A stretch of 64,000 nt of DNA from Streptomyces qinzhouensis (GTDB lineage Bacteria; Actinomycetota; Actinomycetes; Streptomycetales; Streptomycetaceae): positions 4,588,001 to 4,652,000 of the forward strand of contig NZ_CP042266.1 of the NCBI RefSeq assembly GCF_007856155.1, in the 5' to 3' direction. Below are positions 50,949-62,663 of the stretch, piece after piece. Position 1 is the stretch's first letter; each line of letters starts with the position of its first letter. Below the pieces are notes generated by a model. That model did no database searches, had not been told where the DNA came from, and worked only from the letters and a program-made list of their open reading frames with translations. The position numbers were made by a program, and so were the translations under genes.

Positions 50949-53449
50949 CGGTGACCACCAGCGCTCCCTCCGGGGGCGACCAGGCGCCGGTACCGCCCGA
51001 GGACCTCGTGACGCTGACCATCGACGGCACCGAGATCAGCGTCCCCAAGGGGACCCTGGTCATCCGCGCCGCCGAACTCCTCGGCATCGAGATCCCCCGC
51101 TTCTGCGACCACCCCCTCCTCGACCCGGCCGGCGCCTGCCGCCAGTGCATTGTCGAGGTCGAGGGCCAGCGCAAGCCGATGGCGTCCTGCACCATCACCT
51201 GTACCGACGGCATGGTCGTCAGGTCACAGCTCACCTCGCCGGTCGCCGAGAAGGCGCAGAAGGGCGTGATGGAGCTGCTGCTGATCAACCATCCGCTGGA
51301 CTGCCCGGTCTGCGACAAGGGCGGCGAATGCCCGCTCCAGAACCAGGCCATGTCCCACGGCGACACCGACTCCCGCTTCGACGGCAGGAAGCGGACGTAC
51401 GAGAAGCCGGTGGCGATCTCCAGCCAGGTGCTGCTGGACCGGGAGCGGTGCGTGCTCTGCGCCCGCTGCACCCGCTTCTCCAACCAGATCGCCGGCGACC
51501 CGATGATCGAACTCATCGAACGCGGCGCGCTCCAGCAGGTCGGCACCGGCGAGGGCGACCCCTTCGAGTCGTACTTCTCCGGGAACACCATCCAGATCTG
51601 CCCGGTCGGCGCGCTGACCTCCGCCGCCTACCGCTTCCGCTCCCGCCCTTTCGACCTGGTGTCGTCGCCGAGCGTGTGCGAACACTGCGCCGGCGGCTGC
51701 GCCACCCGCACCGACCACCGGCGCGGCAAGGTGATGCGGCGGCTGGCCGCCGACGACCCCGAGGTCAACGAGGAGTGGATCTGCGACAAGGGGCGGTTCG
51801 GCTTCCGGTACGCCCAGCGGCCGGACCGGCTGACCACCCCGCTGGTCCGCGGCGATGACGGCGAACTCGCGCCCGCGAGCTGGCCGGAGGCGCTGGCCGC
51901 CGCCGCCGCGGGACTGACCGCGGCCCGCGGCCGGGCCGGGGTCCTCACCGGCGGCCGGCTGACCGTCGAGGACGCCTACGCCTACGCCAAGTTCGCCCGG
52001 GTCGCCCTCGACACCAACGACATCGACTTCCGGGCCCGGGTCCACTCCTCCGAGGAGGCCGACTTCCTGGCCGCCCGGGTCGCCGGCCGCGGCCGTGACC
52101 TCGACGGCACCGGAGTCACCTACTCCGCACTGGAGCAGGCGCCCGCCGTCCTCCTCGTCGGCTTCGAGTCCGAGGAGGAGGCCCCCGGGGTCTTCCTCCG
52201 GCTCCGCAAGGCCCACCGGACCCACGGCCTGCGGACCTACTCCCTGGCCACCCACGCCACCCGCGGGCTGACCAAGGCGGGCGGCACCCTGCTGCCCGCC
52301 GCGCCCGGCACCGAGACCGAGTGGCTGGACGCCCTCAGCGGCAGCGTCGGACTCGAAGGCGACGGCGAGCGGGCCGCCGCCGACCTCCGCCGCGAGGGCG
52401 CCGTGATCGTCGTCGGCGAGCGGCTCGCGGGTGTTCCCGGCGGGCTGACCGCTGCGGTCCGTACCGCCGGCGCCACCGGCGCCCGGCTGGTGTGGATCCC
52501 GCGCCGGGCCGGGGAGCGCGGCGCGGTGGAGGCGGGCGCGATCCCGTCCCTGCTGCCCGGCGGCCGGCCGGCCACCGATCCGCGGGCCCGTGAGGAGACC
52601 GCCGAGGCCTGGCGGGTACGGGAACTCCCGCACGGCTACGGCCGCGACACCGGCCAGATCATCGAGGCGGCCGCCACCGGCGAACTCGCCGCACTCGTCG
52701 TCGCCGGGGTCGAGGCCGCCGATCTGCCCGACCCGGCCCGGGCCCGCGCGGCACTGGACGCCGTCGGCTTCCTGGTCTCCCTGGAACAGCGGCCCACCGA
52801 GATCACCCGCCGGGCGGACGTCGTCCTCCCGGTCGCCGCCGTCGCCGAGAAGGCGGGCACCTTCCTCAACTGGGAGGGCCGGGTCCGGCTCTTCGAGGCG
52901 GCCCTCAAGCCGGAGCAGATGACCCGCGGCCTCTCGCCCGGCGACGCCCGGGTGCTGCACATGCTCGCCGACGCCATGGACATCCACTTCGCCCTGCCCG
53001 ATCTGAAGGCGGTACGGAGCGAGATGGACCGGCTCGGCGGCTGGACCGGGCCCCGGGCCGGCGAGCCCATGGAGACCGGCCGGCCGCTGCCGCGGGCCGG
53101 TGAGGGCGAGGCGGTCCTCGCCGGACACCGGCTCCTGCTCGACCAGGGCCTGCTCCAGCAGGGCGACGAGGCGCTCGCGGGCACCCGGCACGCCGCCGTC
53201 GCCCGGCTCTCGGCCGCCACCGCCGCCGAGACCGGCGTCAAGGACGGCGACGAGCTGACCGTCACCGGACCCGCCGGGTCCGTGACCCTGCCCCTCGAAG
53301 TGACCGAGATGCCCGACCGGGTGGTGTGGCTGCCGCTGAACTCCACCGGCGGCGGCGTCGCCTCGGACACCGGGGTACTGCCGGGCCGCCCTGTCCGGAT
53401 CGGCCCCGCCGCCGCGGCGGCGACGGATGCGCCGGAGGTGCGCTCATGA
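50945..53449 (+). CDS. nuoG: NADH-quinone oxidoreductase subunit G
   Basis: An 834-residue subunit. The N-terminal ferredoxin domain ([16 protein letters not shown]) holds N1b; then [23 protein letters not shown] and ICPVGALTS bind N5 and N4. CEHCAGGC with ICDKGRF supplies the ligands of the extra N7 cluster. The molybdopterin-oxidoreductase-like C-terminal part is degenerate and binds no molybdenum. ATG overlaps nuoF. Confidence 0.96.
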   Translation: MTVTTSAPSGGDQAPVPPEDLVTLTIDGTEISVPKGTLVIRAAELLGIEIPRFCDHPLLDPAGACRQCIVEVEGQRKPMASCTITCTDGMVVRSQLTSPVAEKAQKGVMELLLINHPLDCPVCDKGGECPLQNQAMSHGDTDSRFDGRKRTYEKPVAISSQVLLDRERCVLCARCTRFSNQIAGDPMIELIERGALQQVGTGEGDPFESYFSGNTIQICPVGALTSAAYRFRSRPFDLVSSPSVCEHCAGGCATRTDHRRGKVMRRLAADDPEVNEEWICDKGRFGFRYAQRPDRLTTPLVRGDDGELAPASWPEALAAAAAGLTAARGRAGVLTGGRLTVEDAYAYAKFARVALDTNDIDFRARVHSSEEADFLAARVAGRGRDLDGTGVTYSALEQAPAVLLVGFESEEEAPGVFLRLRKAHRTHGLRTYSLATHATRGLTKAGGTLLPAAPGTETEWLDALSGSVGLEGDGERAAADLRREGAVIVVGERLAGVPGGLTAAVRTAGATGARLVWIPRRAGERGAVEAGAIPSLLPGGRPATDPRAREETAEAWRVRELPHGYGRDTGQIIEAAATGELAALVVAGVEAADLPDPARARAALDAVGFLVSLEQRPTEITRRADVVLPVAAVAEKAGTFLNWEGRVRLFEAALKPEQMTRGLSPGDARVLHMLADAMDIHFALPDLKAVRSEMDRLGGWTGPRAGEPMETGRPLPRAGEGEAVLAGHRLLLDQGLLQQGDEALAGTRHAAVARLSAATAAETGVKDGDELTVTGPAGSVTLPLEVTEMPDRVVWLPLNSTGGGVASDTGVLPGRPVRIGPAAAAATDAPEVRS

Positions 53450-54846
53450 CCGGCCCGACGCTGAACGTCATCGCGGCCGAGGACCTGTCGATGTTCGGGC
53501 GCGACCCCTGGTGGCTGATTGTCGTCAAGGCCGTGTTCTGCTTCGCGTTCCTGATGGTGACCGTGCTGTTCTCCATCGTCTGGGAGCGCAAGGTCGTCGC
53601 CTGGATGCAGCTGCGTATCGGCCCCAACCGGCACGGCCCCTGGGGCATGCTCCAGTCCCTCGCCGACGGCATCAAGCTGATGCTGAAGGAAGACGTCATC
53701 GTCAAACGCGCGGACAAGGTCGTCTACGTCCTCGCGCCCATCATCGCCGCCATCCCGGCGTTCATGGCGATCGCCGTCATCCCCTTCGGGCCCTCCGGCA
53801 ACGAGGTCTCCATCTTCGGGCAGCGCACCACGATGCAGCTGACCGATCTGCCGATCGCGATGCTGTACGTCCTCGCCATCGCCTCGGTCGGGATCTACGG
53901 CATCGTCCTCGCGGGCTGGTCCTCCGGCTCCACCTACCCGCTGCTCGGCGGACTCCGCTCCTGCGCGCAGATGATCTCGTACGAGATCGCCATGGGCGCC
54001 GCCTTCGCCTCCGTCTTCCTCTACTCGGGGTCGATGTCGACCTCGGCGATCGTGGAGGCACAGGCGGACCGCTGGTTCATCATCCTGCTGCCGGTCTCGT
54101 TCATCATCTATGTCATCACCATGGTCGGCGAGACCAACCGGGCCCCGTTCGACATGCCGGAGTCCGAGGGCGACCTGGTCGGCGGCTTCAACACCGAGTA
54201 CAGCTCGATCAAGTTCGCGATGTTCATGCTGGCGGAGTACGTCAACATGGTCACCGTCTCCGCCGTCTCCGTCACCCTCTTCCTCGGCGGCTGGCGCGCC
54301 CCCTACCCCATCTCCACCTTCTGGGAGGGCGCGAACCACGGCTGGTGGCCGCTGCTCTGGTTCGTCATCAAGGTGCAGTTGCTGCTCTTCTTCTTCATCT
54401 GGCTGCGCGGCACGCTCCCACGGGTCCGCTACGACCAGTTGATGAAGCTGGGCTGGAAGGTCCTCATCCCCGTCTCGGTGGTCTGGCTGATGCTGGTCGC
54501 CACCGTGCGGGCACTGCGGAACGAGGGTTACGACTTCCAGCAGATCCTGCTCTACGCGGGCGGCGCGCTCACCACCGTACTGCTGCTCTCCTTCATCGCG
54601 GACATGTTCCGCGGCGGGAAGGAACGGCAGGCCGAGGCCGCGGCGGCGAAGGAACCCCCGGTGCCCTTCGACCCGATGGCGGGCGGCTATCCCGTACCGC
54701 CGCTGCCCGGACAGAGCCTGCCGCCGGTTCCGCGCAGGCGGCCCAGGCGGGAGCGCGAGCTCATTGTCAGTGGCGGGGGCAATACTGTGAGTGACGATCC
54801 GGACGGCGGACAAGCGCATGACGGAAAGGAGGCCGACGGTGCCTGA
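53446..54846 (+). CDS. nuoH: NADH-quinone oxidoreductase subunit H
   Basis: A 466-residue membrane subunit with eight helices that links the quinone site to the proton channels. Signatures: [54 protein letters not shown], and [16 protein letters not shown]. The C-terminus extends ~55 residues beyond the last helix (Pro/Arg-rich) and contains the ribosome site of nuoI. Confidence 0.97.
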   Translation: MTGPTLNVIAAEDLSMFGRDPWWLIVVKAVFCFAFLMVTVLFSIVWERKVVAWMQLRIGPNRHGPWGMLQSLADGIKLMLKEDVIVKRADKVVYVLAPIIAAIPAFMAIAVIPFGPSGNEVSIFGQRTTMQLTDLPIAMLYVLAIASVGIYGIVLAGWSSGSTYPLLGGLRSCAQMISYEIAMGAAFASVFLYSGSMSTSAIVEAQADRWFIILLPVSFIIYVITMVGETNRAPFDMPESEGDLVGGFNTEYSSIKFAMFMLAEYVNMVTVSAVSVTLFLGGWRAPYPISTFWEGANHGWWPLLWFVIKVQLLLFFFIWLRGTLPRVRYDQLMKLGWKVLIPVSVVWLMLVATVRALRNEGYDFQQILLYAGGALTTVLLLSFIADMFRGGKERQAEAAAAKEPPVPFDPMAGGYPVPPLPGQSLPPVPRRRPRRERELIVSGGGNTVSDDPDGGQAHDGKEADGA

Positions 54847-55510
54847 ACGAGCGGAGAATTCCCCCGGATCCGAGCTGTCGGAGCTGCCGGAGGGGACAAC
54901 GGGCGCTCCGGAGCCCTCGGACCCGGGCCAGGGTCCCGGCGAGAGGTTCCTGAATCCGGTCGCCGGCTTCGGTGTGACCTTCAAGGCCATGTTCAAGAAG
55001 CGGCTGACCGAGCAGTATCCGGAGCAGCAGAAGGTCACCGCGCCGCGTTTCCACGGCCGGCACCAGCTGAACCGCCATCCGGACGGTCTGGAGAAGTGCA
55101 TCGGCTGCGAGCTGTGCGCCTGGGCCTGTCCCGCCGACGCCATCTATGTCGAAGGCGCGGACAACACGGACGAGGAGCGCTACTCCCCCGGCGAGCGCTA
55201 CGGCCGCGTCTACCAGATCAACTACGCCCGCTGCATTCTCTGCGGGCTCTGCATCGAGGCCTGCCCGACCCGGGCGCTGACGATGACGAACGAGTTCGAA
55301 CTGGCCGACAGCTCCCGCGAGAACCTCATCTACACCAAGGAGCAGCTGCTCGCCGGTCTGGACGAGCGCATGGTCGACACCCCCCACGCCATCTTCCCCG
55401 GCATGGACGAACAGGACTACTACCGCGGGCTGGTCACCGAGGCCGCCCCCGGGACGGTCCGCCAGATCGCCGACTCCAAGGGGGAGAAGGGCGAGGAGGT
55501 GGACGCATGA
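54839..55510 (+). CDS. nuoI: NADH-quinone oxidoreductase subunit I
   Basis: A 223-residue ferredoxin-type subunit with clusters N6a and N6b: [12 protein letters not shown] and [15 protein letters not shown] 54839 is chosen because AAGGAGG is six bases before it; it overlaps the nuoH end by eight bases. Starts further upstream (54791, 54818) lie deeper in nuoH. N- and C-terminal tails are acidic. Confidence 0.95.
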   Translation: MPERAENSPGSELSELPEGTTGAPEPSDPGQGPGERFLNPVAGFGVTFKAMFKKRLTEQYPEQQKVTAPRFHGRHQLNRHPDGLEKCIGCELCAWACPADAIYVEGADNTDEERYSPGERYGRVYQINYARCILCGLCIEACPTRALTMTNEFELADSSRENLIYTKEQLLAGLDERMVDTPHAIFPGMDEQDYYRGLVTEAAPGTVRQIADSKGEKGEEVDA

Positions 55511-56454
55511 CCGGCCTGCGCACGACCGGGCTCGACCCCGCCGGTCTGACCTCCCTGGCCGCCGCGTCGACCACCTCGACCGGCGAAGCCGTCCAGTTCT
55601 GGATTCTCGGCACGGTCGCCGTGATCGGCGCGCTCTGCACGATCCTGATGCGGCGGGCCGTGCACAGCGCGCTCTGCCTCGCCGCGACCATGATCATCCT
55701 GGCGGTGTTCTACCTCGCCAACGGCGCCTACTTCCTCGGTGTCGTCCAGATCGTGGTCTACACCGGCGCGATCATGATGCTGTTCCTCTTTGTCGTGATG
55801 CTCGTCGGTGTCACCGCGGCGGACTCCCTGAAGGAGACCCTGAAGGGGCAGCGCTGGCTGGCCGCGCTCTGCGGCCTCGGCTTCGGGGTGCTGCTGATCG
55901 CCGGTATCGGCAATGCCTCGCTGGAGACCTTCAACGGCCTCGGCGCGGCGAACGCCGCCCACGGCGGCAATGTCGAGGGCCTGGCCGCCCTGCTGTTCAC
56001 GAAGTACGTCTTCGCCTTCGAGATCACCGGCGCCCTGCTGATCACGGCCGCCGTCGGGGCGATGGTGCTCACCCACCGGGAGCGCACCGAACGCGCCCTG
56101 ACCCAGCGGGAGCTGGCCGAGCAGCGGGTCCGCGAGGGCAAGCAGTTGCCGCCGCTGCCCGCCCCCGGCGTCTACGCCCGGCACAACGCGGTGGACATCC
56201 CCGCCCTGCTGCCCGACGGCACCCCGTCCGAACTCTCCGTCAGCCGCACCCTGCGCGACCGCGGCCAGATCCGCGATGTGTCCGCCCGGGCGATGGCGGA
56301 CCTCAAGGCGCTGGAGCAGCGTTCGGAGGAGCGGCTCGGCCGGGAGCCCGGCAATGTCGCGGCCGCCGGACGCGAGACCGCGGCGGACCAGGACACCGAC
56401 CGGTCCGCCGCCGGCACCGGAACCGGCCGGGACGAAGAGGAGGCCAGTCGGTGA
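55507..56454 (+). CDS. nuoJ: NADH-quinone oxidoreductase subunit J
   Basis: A 315-residue subunit: five membrane helices in the first ~200 residues ([20 protein letters not shown] is the pi-bulge helix region) and a ~115-residue hydrophilic C-terminal tail rich in Arg/Glu/Ala, common in actinomycetes but absent from E. coli NuoJ (184 aa). ATG overlaps the nuoI stop. Confidence 0.95.
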   Translation: MTGLRTTGLDPAGLTSLAAASTTSTGEAVQFWILGTVAVIGALCTILMRRAVHSALCLAATMIILAVFYLANGAYFLGVVQIVVYTGAIMMLFLFVVMLVGVTAADSLKETLKGQRWLAALCGLGFGVLLIAGIGNASLETFNGLGAANAAHGGNVEGLAALLFTKYVFAFEITGALLITAAVGAMVLTHRERTERALTQRELAEQRVREGKQLPPLPAPGVYARHNAVDIPALLPDGTPSELSVSRTLRDRGQIRDVSARAMADLKALEQRSEERLGREPGNVAAAGRETAADQDTDRSAAGTGTGRDEEEASR

Positions 56455-56750
56455 ATCCGGTCAACTACCTCTATCTCGCCGCACTGCTGTTCACCATCGG
56501 CGCGGCCGGGGTCCTGATCAGGCGGAACGCCATCGTGGTGTTCATGTGCATCGAGCTGATGCTCAACGCCTGCAATCTCTCGCTGGTCGCGTTCTCCCGG
56601 ATGCACGGCAATCTCGACGGCCAGATCATCGCCTTCTTCACGATGGTCGTCGCCGCCGCGGAAGTCGTGGTGGGGCTCGCGATCATCGTGTCGCTGTTCC
56701 GTTCCCGCCACTCGGCCTCGGTCGACGACGCCAGCCTGATGAAGCTGTGA
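56451..56750 (+). CDS. nuoK: NADH-quinone oxidoreductase subunit K
   Basis: A 99-residue, three-helix subunit homologous to Mrp[21 protein letters not shown] has the conserved glutamate of the proton path, and [14 protein letters not shown] the second one. GTG overlaps the nuoJ stop. Confidence 0.97.
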   Translation: MNPVNYLYLAALLFTIGAAGVLIRRNAIVVFMCIELMLNACNLSLVAFSRMHGNLDGQIIAFFTMVVAAAEVVVGLAIIVSLFRSRHSASVDDASLMKL

Positions 56751-56761
56751 GGGGCTGAATC

Positions 56762-58657
56762 GTGGAGAACCTGATTGCGCTGCTCATCGCGGCGCCCCTG
56801 TTCGGAGCGGCGGTGCTGCTCTGCGGCGGCCGCCGGCTCGACCGGGCCGGCCACTGGATCGGTACGGCGCTGGCGGCCGCGTCCTTCGTGGTCGGCGCGG
56901 TGCTCTTCGCCGATATGCTCGGCCGCCCCGCGGACGACCGGCTGCTGCACCAGAAGCTGTTCAGCTGGATCCCGGTCGAGGGCTTCCAGGCGGACATCGC
57001 CTTCCAGCTCGACCAGCTGTCGATGACCTTCGTGCTGCTGATCACCGGTGTGGGCACGCTCATCCACATCTACTCCATCGGCTATATGGAGCACGACGAG
57101 CGCCGGCGCCGCTTCTTCGGCTATCTGAACCTCTTCCTCGCGGCGATGCTGCTGCTGGTGCTCGCCGACAACTATCTGCTGCTGTACTTCGGCTGGGAGG
57201 GCGTCGGCCTCGCCTCGTACCTCCTGATCGGCTTCTGGCAGCACAAGCCCAGCGCGGCGACCGCGGCGAAGAAGGCGTTCCTGGTCAACCGGGTCGGTGA
57301 CATCGGCCTCTCCATCGCCATCATGCTGATGTTCACCACCTTCGGCACCTTCGCCTTCACCCCGGTGCTGGCCTCGGCCGACGAGGCGAGCTCGGCGACC
57401 GTGACGGGCATCGGACTGATGCTGCTGCTCGCCGCCTGCGGCAAGTCGGCACAGGTACCGCTCCAGTCCTGGCTGGGGGACGCGATGGAGGGCCCGACCC
57501 CTGTCTCGGCCCTGATCCACGCGGCGACCATGGTGACCGCGGGCGTCTATCTCATCGTCCGCTCCGGCACGATCTTCAACGCCTCGCCGGACGCCCAGCT
57601 CGTGGTGGTCATCGTCGGCGCCGTCACCCTGCTCTTCGGCGCGATCGTCGGTTGCGCCAAGGACGACATCAAGAAGGCCCTCGCCGGGTCGACGATGTCC
57701 CAGATCGGCTACATGATCCTGGCCGCCGGGCTCGGCCCGATCGGCTATGTCTTCGCCATCATGCACCTGGTGACGCACGGCTTCTTCAAGGCCGGCCTCT
57801 TCCTCGGCGCGGGCTCCGTGATGCACGGGATGAACGACGAGGTCGACATGCGCAAGTACGGCGGTCTGCGCACGTACATGCCGGTCACCTTCGTCACCTT
57901 CGGCCTCGGCTATCTCGCCATCATCGGCTTCCCCGGTCTGTCCGGCTTCTTCTCCAAGGACATGATCATCGAGGCGGCCTTCGCCAAGGGCGGCACCGAG
58001 GGCTGGATCCTCGGCGGGGTCACCCTGCTCGGCGCGGCCATCACCGCCTTCTACATGACCCGGGTGATGGTGCTGACCTTCTTCGGTGAGAAGCGCTGGC
58101 AGCCCGACGAGAAGGGCGAGCTGCCCCATCCGCACGAATCCCCGAAGACCATGACGATCCCCATGATCGTGCTGGCCTTCGGCTCGGTCTTCGCGGGCGG
58201 CTTCTTCAGCATCGGCGACCGCTTCCTGCACTGGCTCGCCCCGGTCACCGGCGAGAGCCACGGCAATCCGCCGGTCAGCGCCCTCACCGTAACCGTCTCC
58301 ACGGTCGTGGTGATGGTCGTCGGCGTCGGGATCGCCTGGGCGATGTACGGCCGGCGGCCGGTGCCGGTCACCGCCCCGCGCGGTTCGCTGCTCACCCGGG
58401 CCGCCCGCCGCGATCTCCTCCAGGACGACTTCAACCATGTGGTCCTGGTCCGCGGCGGCGAGCACCTCACCCGCTCCCTGGTCTATGTCGACCACACCCT
58501 GGTGGACGGTGTCGTCAACGGCACGGCTGCGTCCGTCGGCGGACTCTCCGGCCGGCTGCGCAAGCTCCAGAACGGCTACGTCCGCTCGTACGCCGTCTCG
58601 ATGTTCGGAGGTACGGCGGTGCTGATCGCCGCGACCCTGCTGATGAGGGCGGTGTAA
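56762..58657 (+). CDS. nuoL: NADH-quinone oxidoreductase subunit L
   Basis: A 631-residue antiporter-like proton pump subunit with the long lateral helix at its C-terminus. Signatures: [18 protein letters not shown] (key Glu), [34 protein letters not shown] and [18 protein letters not shown] start 11 bases after nuoK. Confidence 0.97.
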   Translation: MENLIALLIAAPLFGAAVLLCGGRRLDRAGHWIGTALAAASFVVGAVLFADMLGRPADDRLLHQKLFSWIPVEGFQADIAFQLDQLSMTFVLLITGVGTLIHIYSIGYMEHDERRRRFFGYLNLFLAAMLLLVLADNYLLLYFGWEGVGLASYLLIGFWQHKPSAATAAKKAFLVNRVGDIGLSIAIMLMFTTFGTFAFTPVLASADEASSATVTGIGLMLLLAACGKSAQVPLQSWLGDAMEGPTPVSALIHAATMVTAGVYLIVRSGTIFNASPDAQLVVVIVGAVTLLFGAIVGCAKDDIKKALAGSTMSQIGYMILAAGLGPIGYVFAIMHLVTHGFFKAGLFLGAGSVMHGMNDEVDMRKYGGLRTYMPVTFVTFGLGYLAIIGFPGLSGFFSKDMIIEAAFAKGGTEGWILGGVTLLGAAITAFYMTRVMVLTFFGEKRWQPDEKGELPHPHESPKTMTIPMIVLAFGSVFAGGFFSIGDRFLHWLAPVTGESHGNPPVSALTVTVSTVVVMVVGVGIAWAMYGRRPVPVTAPRGSLLTRAARRDLLQDDFNHVVLVRGGEHLTRSLVYVDHTLVDGVVNGTAASVGGLSGRLRKLQNGYVRSYAVSMFGGTAVLIAATLLMRAV

Positions 58658-58662
58658 CTGCG

Positions 58663-60231
58663 ATGTCCTTCCCGCTCCTTACGGCGACGGCGGTGGTCCC
58701 GGCAGTCGGGGCGATCGTCACCGCCGCCGTGCCCGCCGCGCGCAAGGAGGCAGCCAAGTATCTGGCGCTGCTGTTCTCCCTGGCGACGCTGGCACTGGCG
58801 GCGATCGTCCTGGTCCGGTTCGAACCGGGCGGGTCGCGCTATCAGCTGACCGAGTCCCATTCCTGGATCGCCGACTTCGGCGTCCGGTACGAACTGGGCG
58901 TGGACGGCATCGGTGTGGTGCTGATCGCACTGACCGCGCTGCTGATCCCCTTCATCATCGTGGCCGGCTGGAACGACGCCGACCCGGTGGAGACCGGCAA
59001 CTCCCGCTGGCGGCCGACGCAGGGCTTCTTCGCCCTGATCCTGATGGTCGAGGCGATGGTGATCCTCTCCTTCGAGGCCACCGACGTCTTCCTCTTCTAC
59101 ATCCTCTTCGAAGCCATGCTCATCCCGATGTACTTCCTCATCGGAGGCTTCGGGGACCGGGCGCACCAGGGCACCGACGAGAACGCGGCCGCCCAGCGGT
59201 CGTACGCGGCGGTCAAGTTCCTGCTGTACAACCTGGTCGGCGGGCTGATCATGCTGGCCGCGGTGATCGGGCTCTATGTCGTCGCCGGAAGCTTCTCGCT
59301 CTCGGAGATCGCCGACGCCCGGGCCAGTGGCCAGCTCGATATGGCCACCAACACCGAACGGCTGCTGTTCCTCGGCTTCTTCTTCGCCTTCGCCATCAAG
59401 GCGCCGCTCTGGCCGCTGCACACCTGGCTGCCCAATGCCATGGGCGAGTCCACCGCACCCGTCGCCGTGCTGATCACCGCGGTGGTCGACAAGGTCGGCA
59501 CCTTCGCGATGCTCCGCTTCTGTCTCCAGCTCTTCCCGGAGGCCTCCAAGTGGGCCACCCCGGTCATCGTGGTGCTGGCGCTGATCAGCATCGTGTACGG
59601 GGCGCTGCTCGCGGTCGGCCAGCGCGATATCAAGCGGCTGGTGGCCTATGCCTCCATCTCGCACTTCGGGTTCATCGTCCTCGGTATCTTCGCGATGACC
59701 TCCCAGGGCCAGTCCGGGGCCACGCTCTACATGGTCAACCACGGCATCTCGACGGCCGCCCTGATGCTGGTCGCCGGATTCCTGATCTCGCGGCGCGGCT
59801 CCCGGCTCATCGCGGACTACGGCGGAGTGCAGAAGGTGGCGCCCGTACTCGCGGGCACCTTCCTGATCGGCGGGCTCGCGACCCTGTCACTGCCGGGACT
59901 GGCGCCGTTCGTCTCCGAGTTCCTGGTGCTGGTCGGGGTCTTCTCGCGCTATCCGGTCGCCGGGATCGTCGCGACCTCCGGCATCGTGCTGGCCGCGCTC
60001 TATGTCCTCGTCCTCTATCAGCGGACGATGACCGGCCCGGTCAAGGAGGAAGTCCGGAACATGCCCGATCTGCGGCCGCGTGAACTGGCGGTGATCACCC
60101 CGCTGATCGCGCTGCTCCTCCTCCTCGGTGTCTACCCGAAGCCGCTGACGGAGATCGTCGATCCGGCGGTGGAGCACACCCTGTCCGACGTACAGCAGAA
60201 AGACCCCCGGCCGGAGGTGGAGGCCAAGTGA
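58663..60231 (+). CDS. nuoM: NADH-quinone oxidoreductase subunit M
   Basis: A 522-residue antiporter-like pump subunit. FYILFEAMLIPMYFLIGGFG contains the conserved glutamate, HTWLPNAMGESTAPVAVLI the lysine/histidine channel, and DIKRLVAYASISHFGFI the next helix. ATG six bases after nuoL. Confidence 0.97.
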   Translation: MSFPLLTATAVVPAVGAIVTAAVPAARKEAAKYLALLFSLATLALAAIVLVRFEPGGSRYQLTESHSWIADFGVRYELGVDGIGVVLIALTALLIPFIIVAGWNDADPVETGNSRWRPTQGFFALILMVEAMVILSFEATDVFLFYILFEAMLIPMYFLIGGFGDRAHQGTDENAAAQRSYAAVKFLLYNLVGGLIMLAAVIGLYVVAGSFSLSEIADARASGQLDMATNTERLLFLGFFFAFAIKAPLWPLHTWLPNAMGESTAPVAVLITAVVDKVGTFAMLRFCLQLFPEASKWATPVIVVLALISIVYGALLAVGQRDIKRLVAYASISHFGFIVLGIFAMTSQGQSGATLYMVNHGISTAALMLVAGFLISRRGSRLIADYGGVQKVAPVLAGTFLIGGLATLSLPGLAPFVSEFLVLVGVFSRYPVAGIVATSGIVLAALYVLVLYQRTMTGPVKEEVRNMPDLRPRELAVITPLIALLLLLGVYPKPLTEIVDPAVEHTLSDVQQKDPRPEVEAK

Positions 60232-61877
60232 GCCCGACATCTGTCCACACCCTGTGGACGACGGCGGCCGAGCCGATCGACAAGATCAAAGCACCCGATA
60301 TCGAGTACGGCCAGCTCGCGCCGGTCCTGATCGTCGTCAGTGCGGCGGTCGTGGGACTCCTCCTGGAGGCGTTCCTGCCGCGCAAGGCGCGCTACTACGC
60401 CCAGGTGGCCCTTGCCTCGGTGGCGCTCCTCTCGGCCTTCGCCGCCGTCATCGCCCTCGCCGAGGGCGGCTACGGCACCTCGAAGGTGAACATCGCCGCC
60501 ATGGGCGCGATCGCGATCGACGGCCCGACGCTCTTCCTCCAGGGCACGATCCTGCTGGTCTCGCTGGTCGCGGTCTTCACCTTCGCGGAGCGCAAACTGG
60601 ATCCGCAGGCCCACGGCAGCGAAGTGGACTCCTTCGTCGCCCAGGCCGCGGCCGTCCCCGGCAGCGAGAGCGAGAAGGCGGCCGTCCGGGCCGGTTTCAC
60701 CACCACCGAGGTCTATCCGCTGGCGCTGTTCGCGGTCGCGGGCATGCTGGTCTTCCCGGCCGCCAACGACCTGCTGACGCTCTTCATCGCGCTGGAGGTC
60801 TTCTCCCTCCCGCTCTATCTGCTCTGCGCCCTCGCCCGGCGCAAGCGGCTGATGTCGCAGGAAGCGGCCGTCAAGTACTTCCTGCTCGGCGCGTTCTCCT
60901 CGGCGTTCCTGCTGTTCGGCATCGCCCTTCTCTACGGCTACGCGGGCTCCGTCTCGTACGCGAAGATCGCCGATGTCGTCGACGGCAGCATCCGCACGAT
61001 CGACCCGGCCCTCGCCAACACCATGGGCAATGACGCGCTGCTGCTGATCGGCTCGGCGCTGATCCTGATGGGTCTGCTCTTCAAGGTCGGCGCGGTCCCC
61101 TTCCATATGTGGACCCCGGACGTCTACCAGGGCGCCCCCACCCCCGTCACCGGCTTCATGGCCGCGGCGACCAAGGTGGCCGCCTTCGGCGCCCTGCTGC
61201 GCCTGATGTACGTGGTGCTGCCGGGCCTGAAGTGGGACTGGCGGCCGCTGCTGTGGGGCGTGGCGATCCTGACCATGCTGGCGGGCGCGATCATCGCCAT
61301 CACCCAGACCGATATCAAGCGGCTGCTGGCCTACTCCTCCATCGCCCACGCCGGATTCATCATGGCCGGTGTGATCGCGGTGTCGCCGGACGGCATCTCG
61401 TCGGTCCTCTTCTATCTGGCCGCGTACTCGTTCGTGACCCTCGGCGCGTTCGCGGTCGTCACGCTCGTCCGCGACGCGGGCGGCGAGGCCACCCATCTCT
61501 CCCAGTGGGCCGGCCTCGGCCGACGCTCCCCGCTGGTGGCTGCGGTCTTCGCGGTCTTCCTCCTGGCCTTCGCCGGAATCCCGCTGACCTCCGGCTTCTC
61601 CGGCAAGTTCGCGGTGTTCAAGGCGGCGGCGGAGAGCGGCGCCGGGGCGCTGGTCGTGGTCGGTGTGATCTCCTCCGCGATCGCCGCGTTCTTCTATATC
61701 CGGGTCATCGTGCTGATGTTCTTCAGCGAACCCCAGCCGAACGGCCCCACGGTCGCGGTCCCTTCGAGCCTGACGGTCGGCGCCATCGGCATCGGCGTCG
61801 CGGTCACCGTGGTCCTGGGCGTCGCCCCGCAGTACTTCCTCAACCTGGCGAGCGAGGCGGGTGTCTTCGTCCGCTGA
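60228..61877 (+). CDS. nuoN: NADH-quinone oxidoreductase subunit N
   Basis: A 549-residue third antiporter-like subunit and last gene of the operon. FIALEVFSLPLYLLCALAR, FHMWTPDVYQGAPTPVTGFM and DIKRLLAYSSIAHAGFI match NuoN. GTG overlaps the nuoM stop. A strong terminator follows. Confidence 0.97.
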   Translation: MSPTSVHTLWTTAAEPIDKIKAPDIEYGQLAPVLIVVSAAVVGLLLEAFLPRKARYYAQVALASVALLSAFAAVIALAEGGYGTSKVNIAAMGAIAIDGPTLFLQGTILLVSLVAVFTFAERKLDPQAHGSEVDSFVAQAAAVPGSESEKAAVRAGFTTTEVYPLALFAVAGMLVFPAANDLLTLFIALEVFSLPLYLLCALARRKRLMSQEAAVKYFLLGAFSSAFLLFGIALLYGYAGSVSYAKIADVVDGSIRTIDPALANTMGNDALLLIGSALILMGLLFKVGAVPFHMWTPDVYQGAPTPVTGFMAAATKVAAFGALLRLMYVVLPGLKWDWRPLLWGVAILTMLAGAIIAITQTDIKRLLAYSSIAHAGFIMAGVIAVSPDGISSVLFYLAAYSFVTLGAFAVVTLVRDAGGEATHLSQWAGLGRRSPLVAAVFAVFLLAFAGIPLTSGFSGKFAVFKAAAESGAGALVVVGVISSAIAAFFYIRVIVLMFFSEPQPNGPTVAVPSSLTVGAIGIGVAVTVVLGVAPQYFLNLASEAGVFVR

Positions 61878-61896
61878 CCGGTCGTTCGTACACGCC

Positions 61897-61928
61897 GGGC
61901 CCGGCATCCCCTTCGGGATGCCGGGCCC
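61897..61928. terminator. nuo operon terminator
   Basis: Perfect 14-base arms (61897-61910 and 61915-61928) around CTTC, giving a C(UUCG)G-type tetraloop, 20 bases after the nuoN stop and 19 bases before the end of the converging Uma2 gene. Confidence 0.88.
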
Positions 61929-61946
61929 CGGCGCGTGTACCGCGGT

Positions 61947-62555
61947 TCAGCCGCGGCGGGAGCGGCGGGGGGTGATCTCGGTCAGGTCGAGGTCGACCGG
62001 GAAGGGCACGGAGACCTTCAGCCGGTCGTGGAAGATGCCGGTGGCCACGTACTGGCCGGTGGCAGGCTCCCGCTCGAAGACGTAGACGACCGCCCGGCCC
62101 TCGTCGTTCTCCACCCGCCAGTAGTGGGGGATTCCGGCGCGGGCGTACTTGAGGGGCTTGGTCTCGCGGTCCCGGCTCACGGACTCGGGAGAGACGACCT
62201 CGATGGCGAGGAGGACGGACGAGGCCGGGAGCCGGCTCTGGGCGTGGCTGTCGACGGTCTCGGCCTCTACGACGATGACATCCGGTTCCAGCCGGTTCTG
62301 GCCGTCGATGTCGATCGTGAACTGCGGGACGACCTCGTAGTCCTCGGGCGCGAGAGACATCAGCTTCCACTCGATGAAGCTGATGGCTCGCGCGTGGAAC
62401 ATCCTCTGCGGACTCACGAAAACAAGGCTCCCGTCGATCAGCTCCGTATGCGGAGGCAGGTTCGGAAGCGTGTCCAGGTCGTCAGCGGTCCAGCCGTCGG
62501 CAGGTGGCATCGGCCAGCCCTGTTCGGGCTGAGGTGCCTCGGGTTCGACGCTCAT
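61947..62555 (-). CDS. Uma2 family (DUF820) putative restriction-fold endonuclease
   Basis: A 202-residue protein with the family triad in RLEPDVIVVEA, LLAIEVVSPESVSRDRETKPLKYARAGIPHYW. ATG 62555 has GGGAGC upstream; the frame to 62567 is also possible. It shares the family with 19197-19793 but is only moderately similar, so not a recent duplicate. Convergent with nuoN; probably an independent gene of unknown role. Confidence 0.87.
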   Translation of the reverse strand: MSVEPEAPQPEQGWPMPPADGWTADDLDTLPNLPPHTELIDGSLVFVSPQRMFHARAISFIEWKLMSLAPEDYEVVPQFTIDIDGQNRLEPDVIVVEAETVDSHAQSRLPASSVLLAIEVVSPESVSRDRETKPLKYARAGIPHYWRVENDEGRAVVYVFEREPATGQYVATGIFHDRLKVSVPFPVDLDLTEITPRRSRRG

Positions 62556-62663
62556 CAGTGCTCCCATGCGACGGAGTCTCGCCGGTGCGATCAGGTTATC
62601 CGGCCGGAAGGGGATGAACCCCGCCGAACGGGTGAACGGGCTACTGGTGTTGACGCCGGGCCC

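Noticed and set aside
51224..53191. 655-codon minus-strand frame opposite nuoG
   Set aside because: nuoG covers the whole stretch with intact cysteine motifs; the antisense frame has no recognisable protein.
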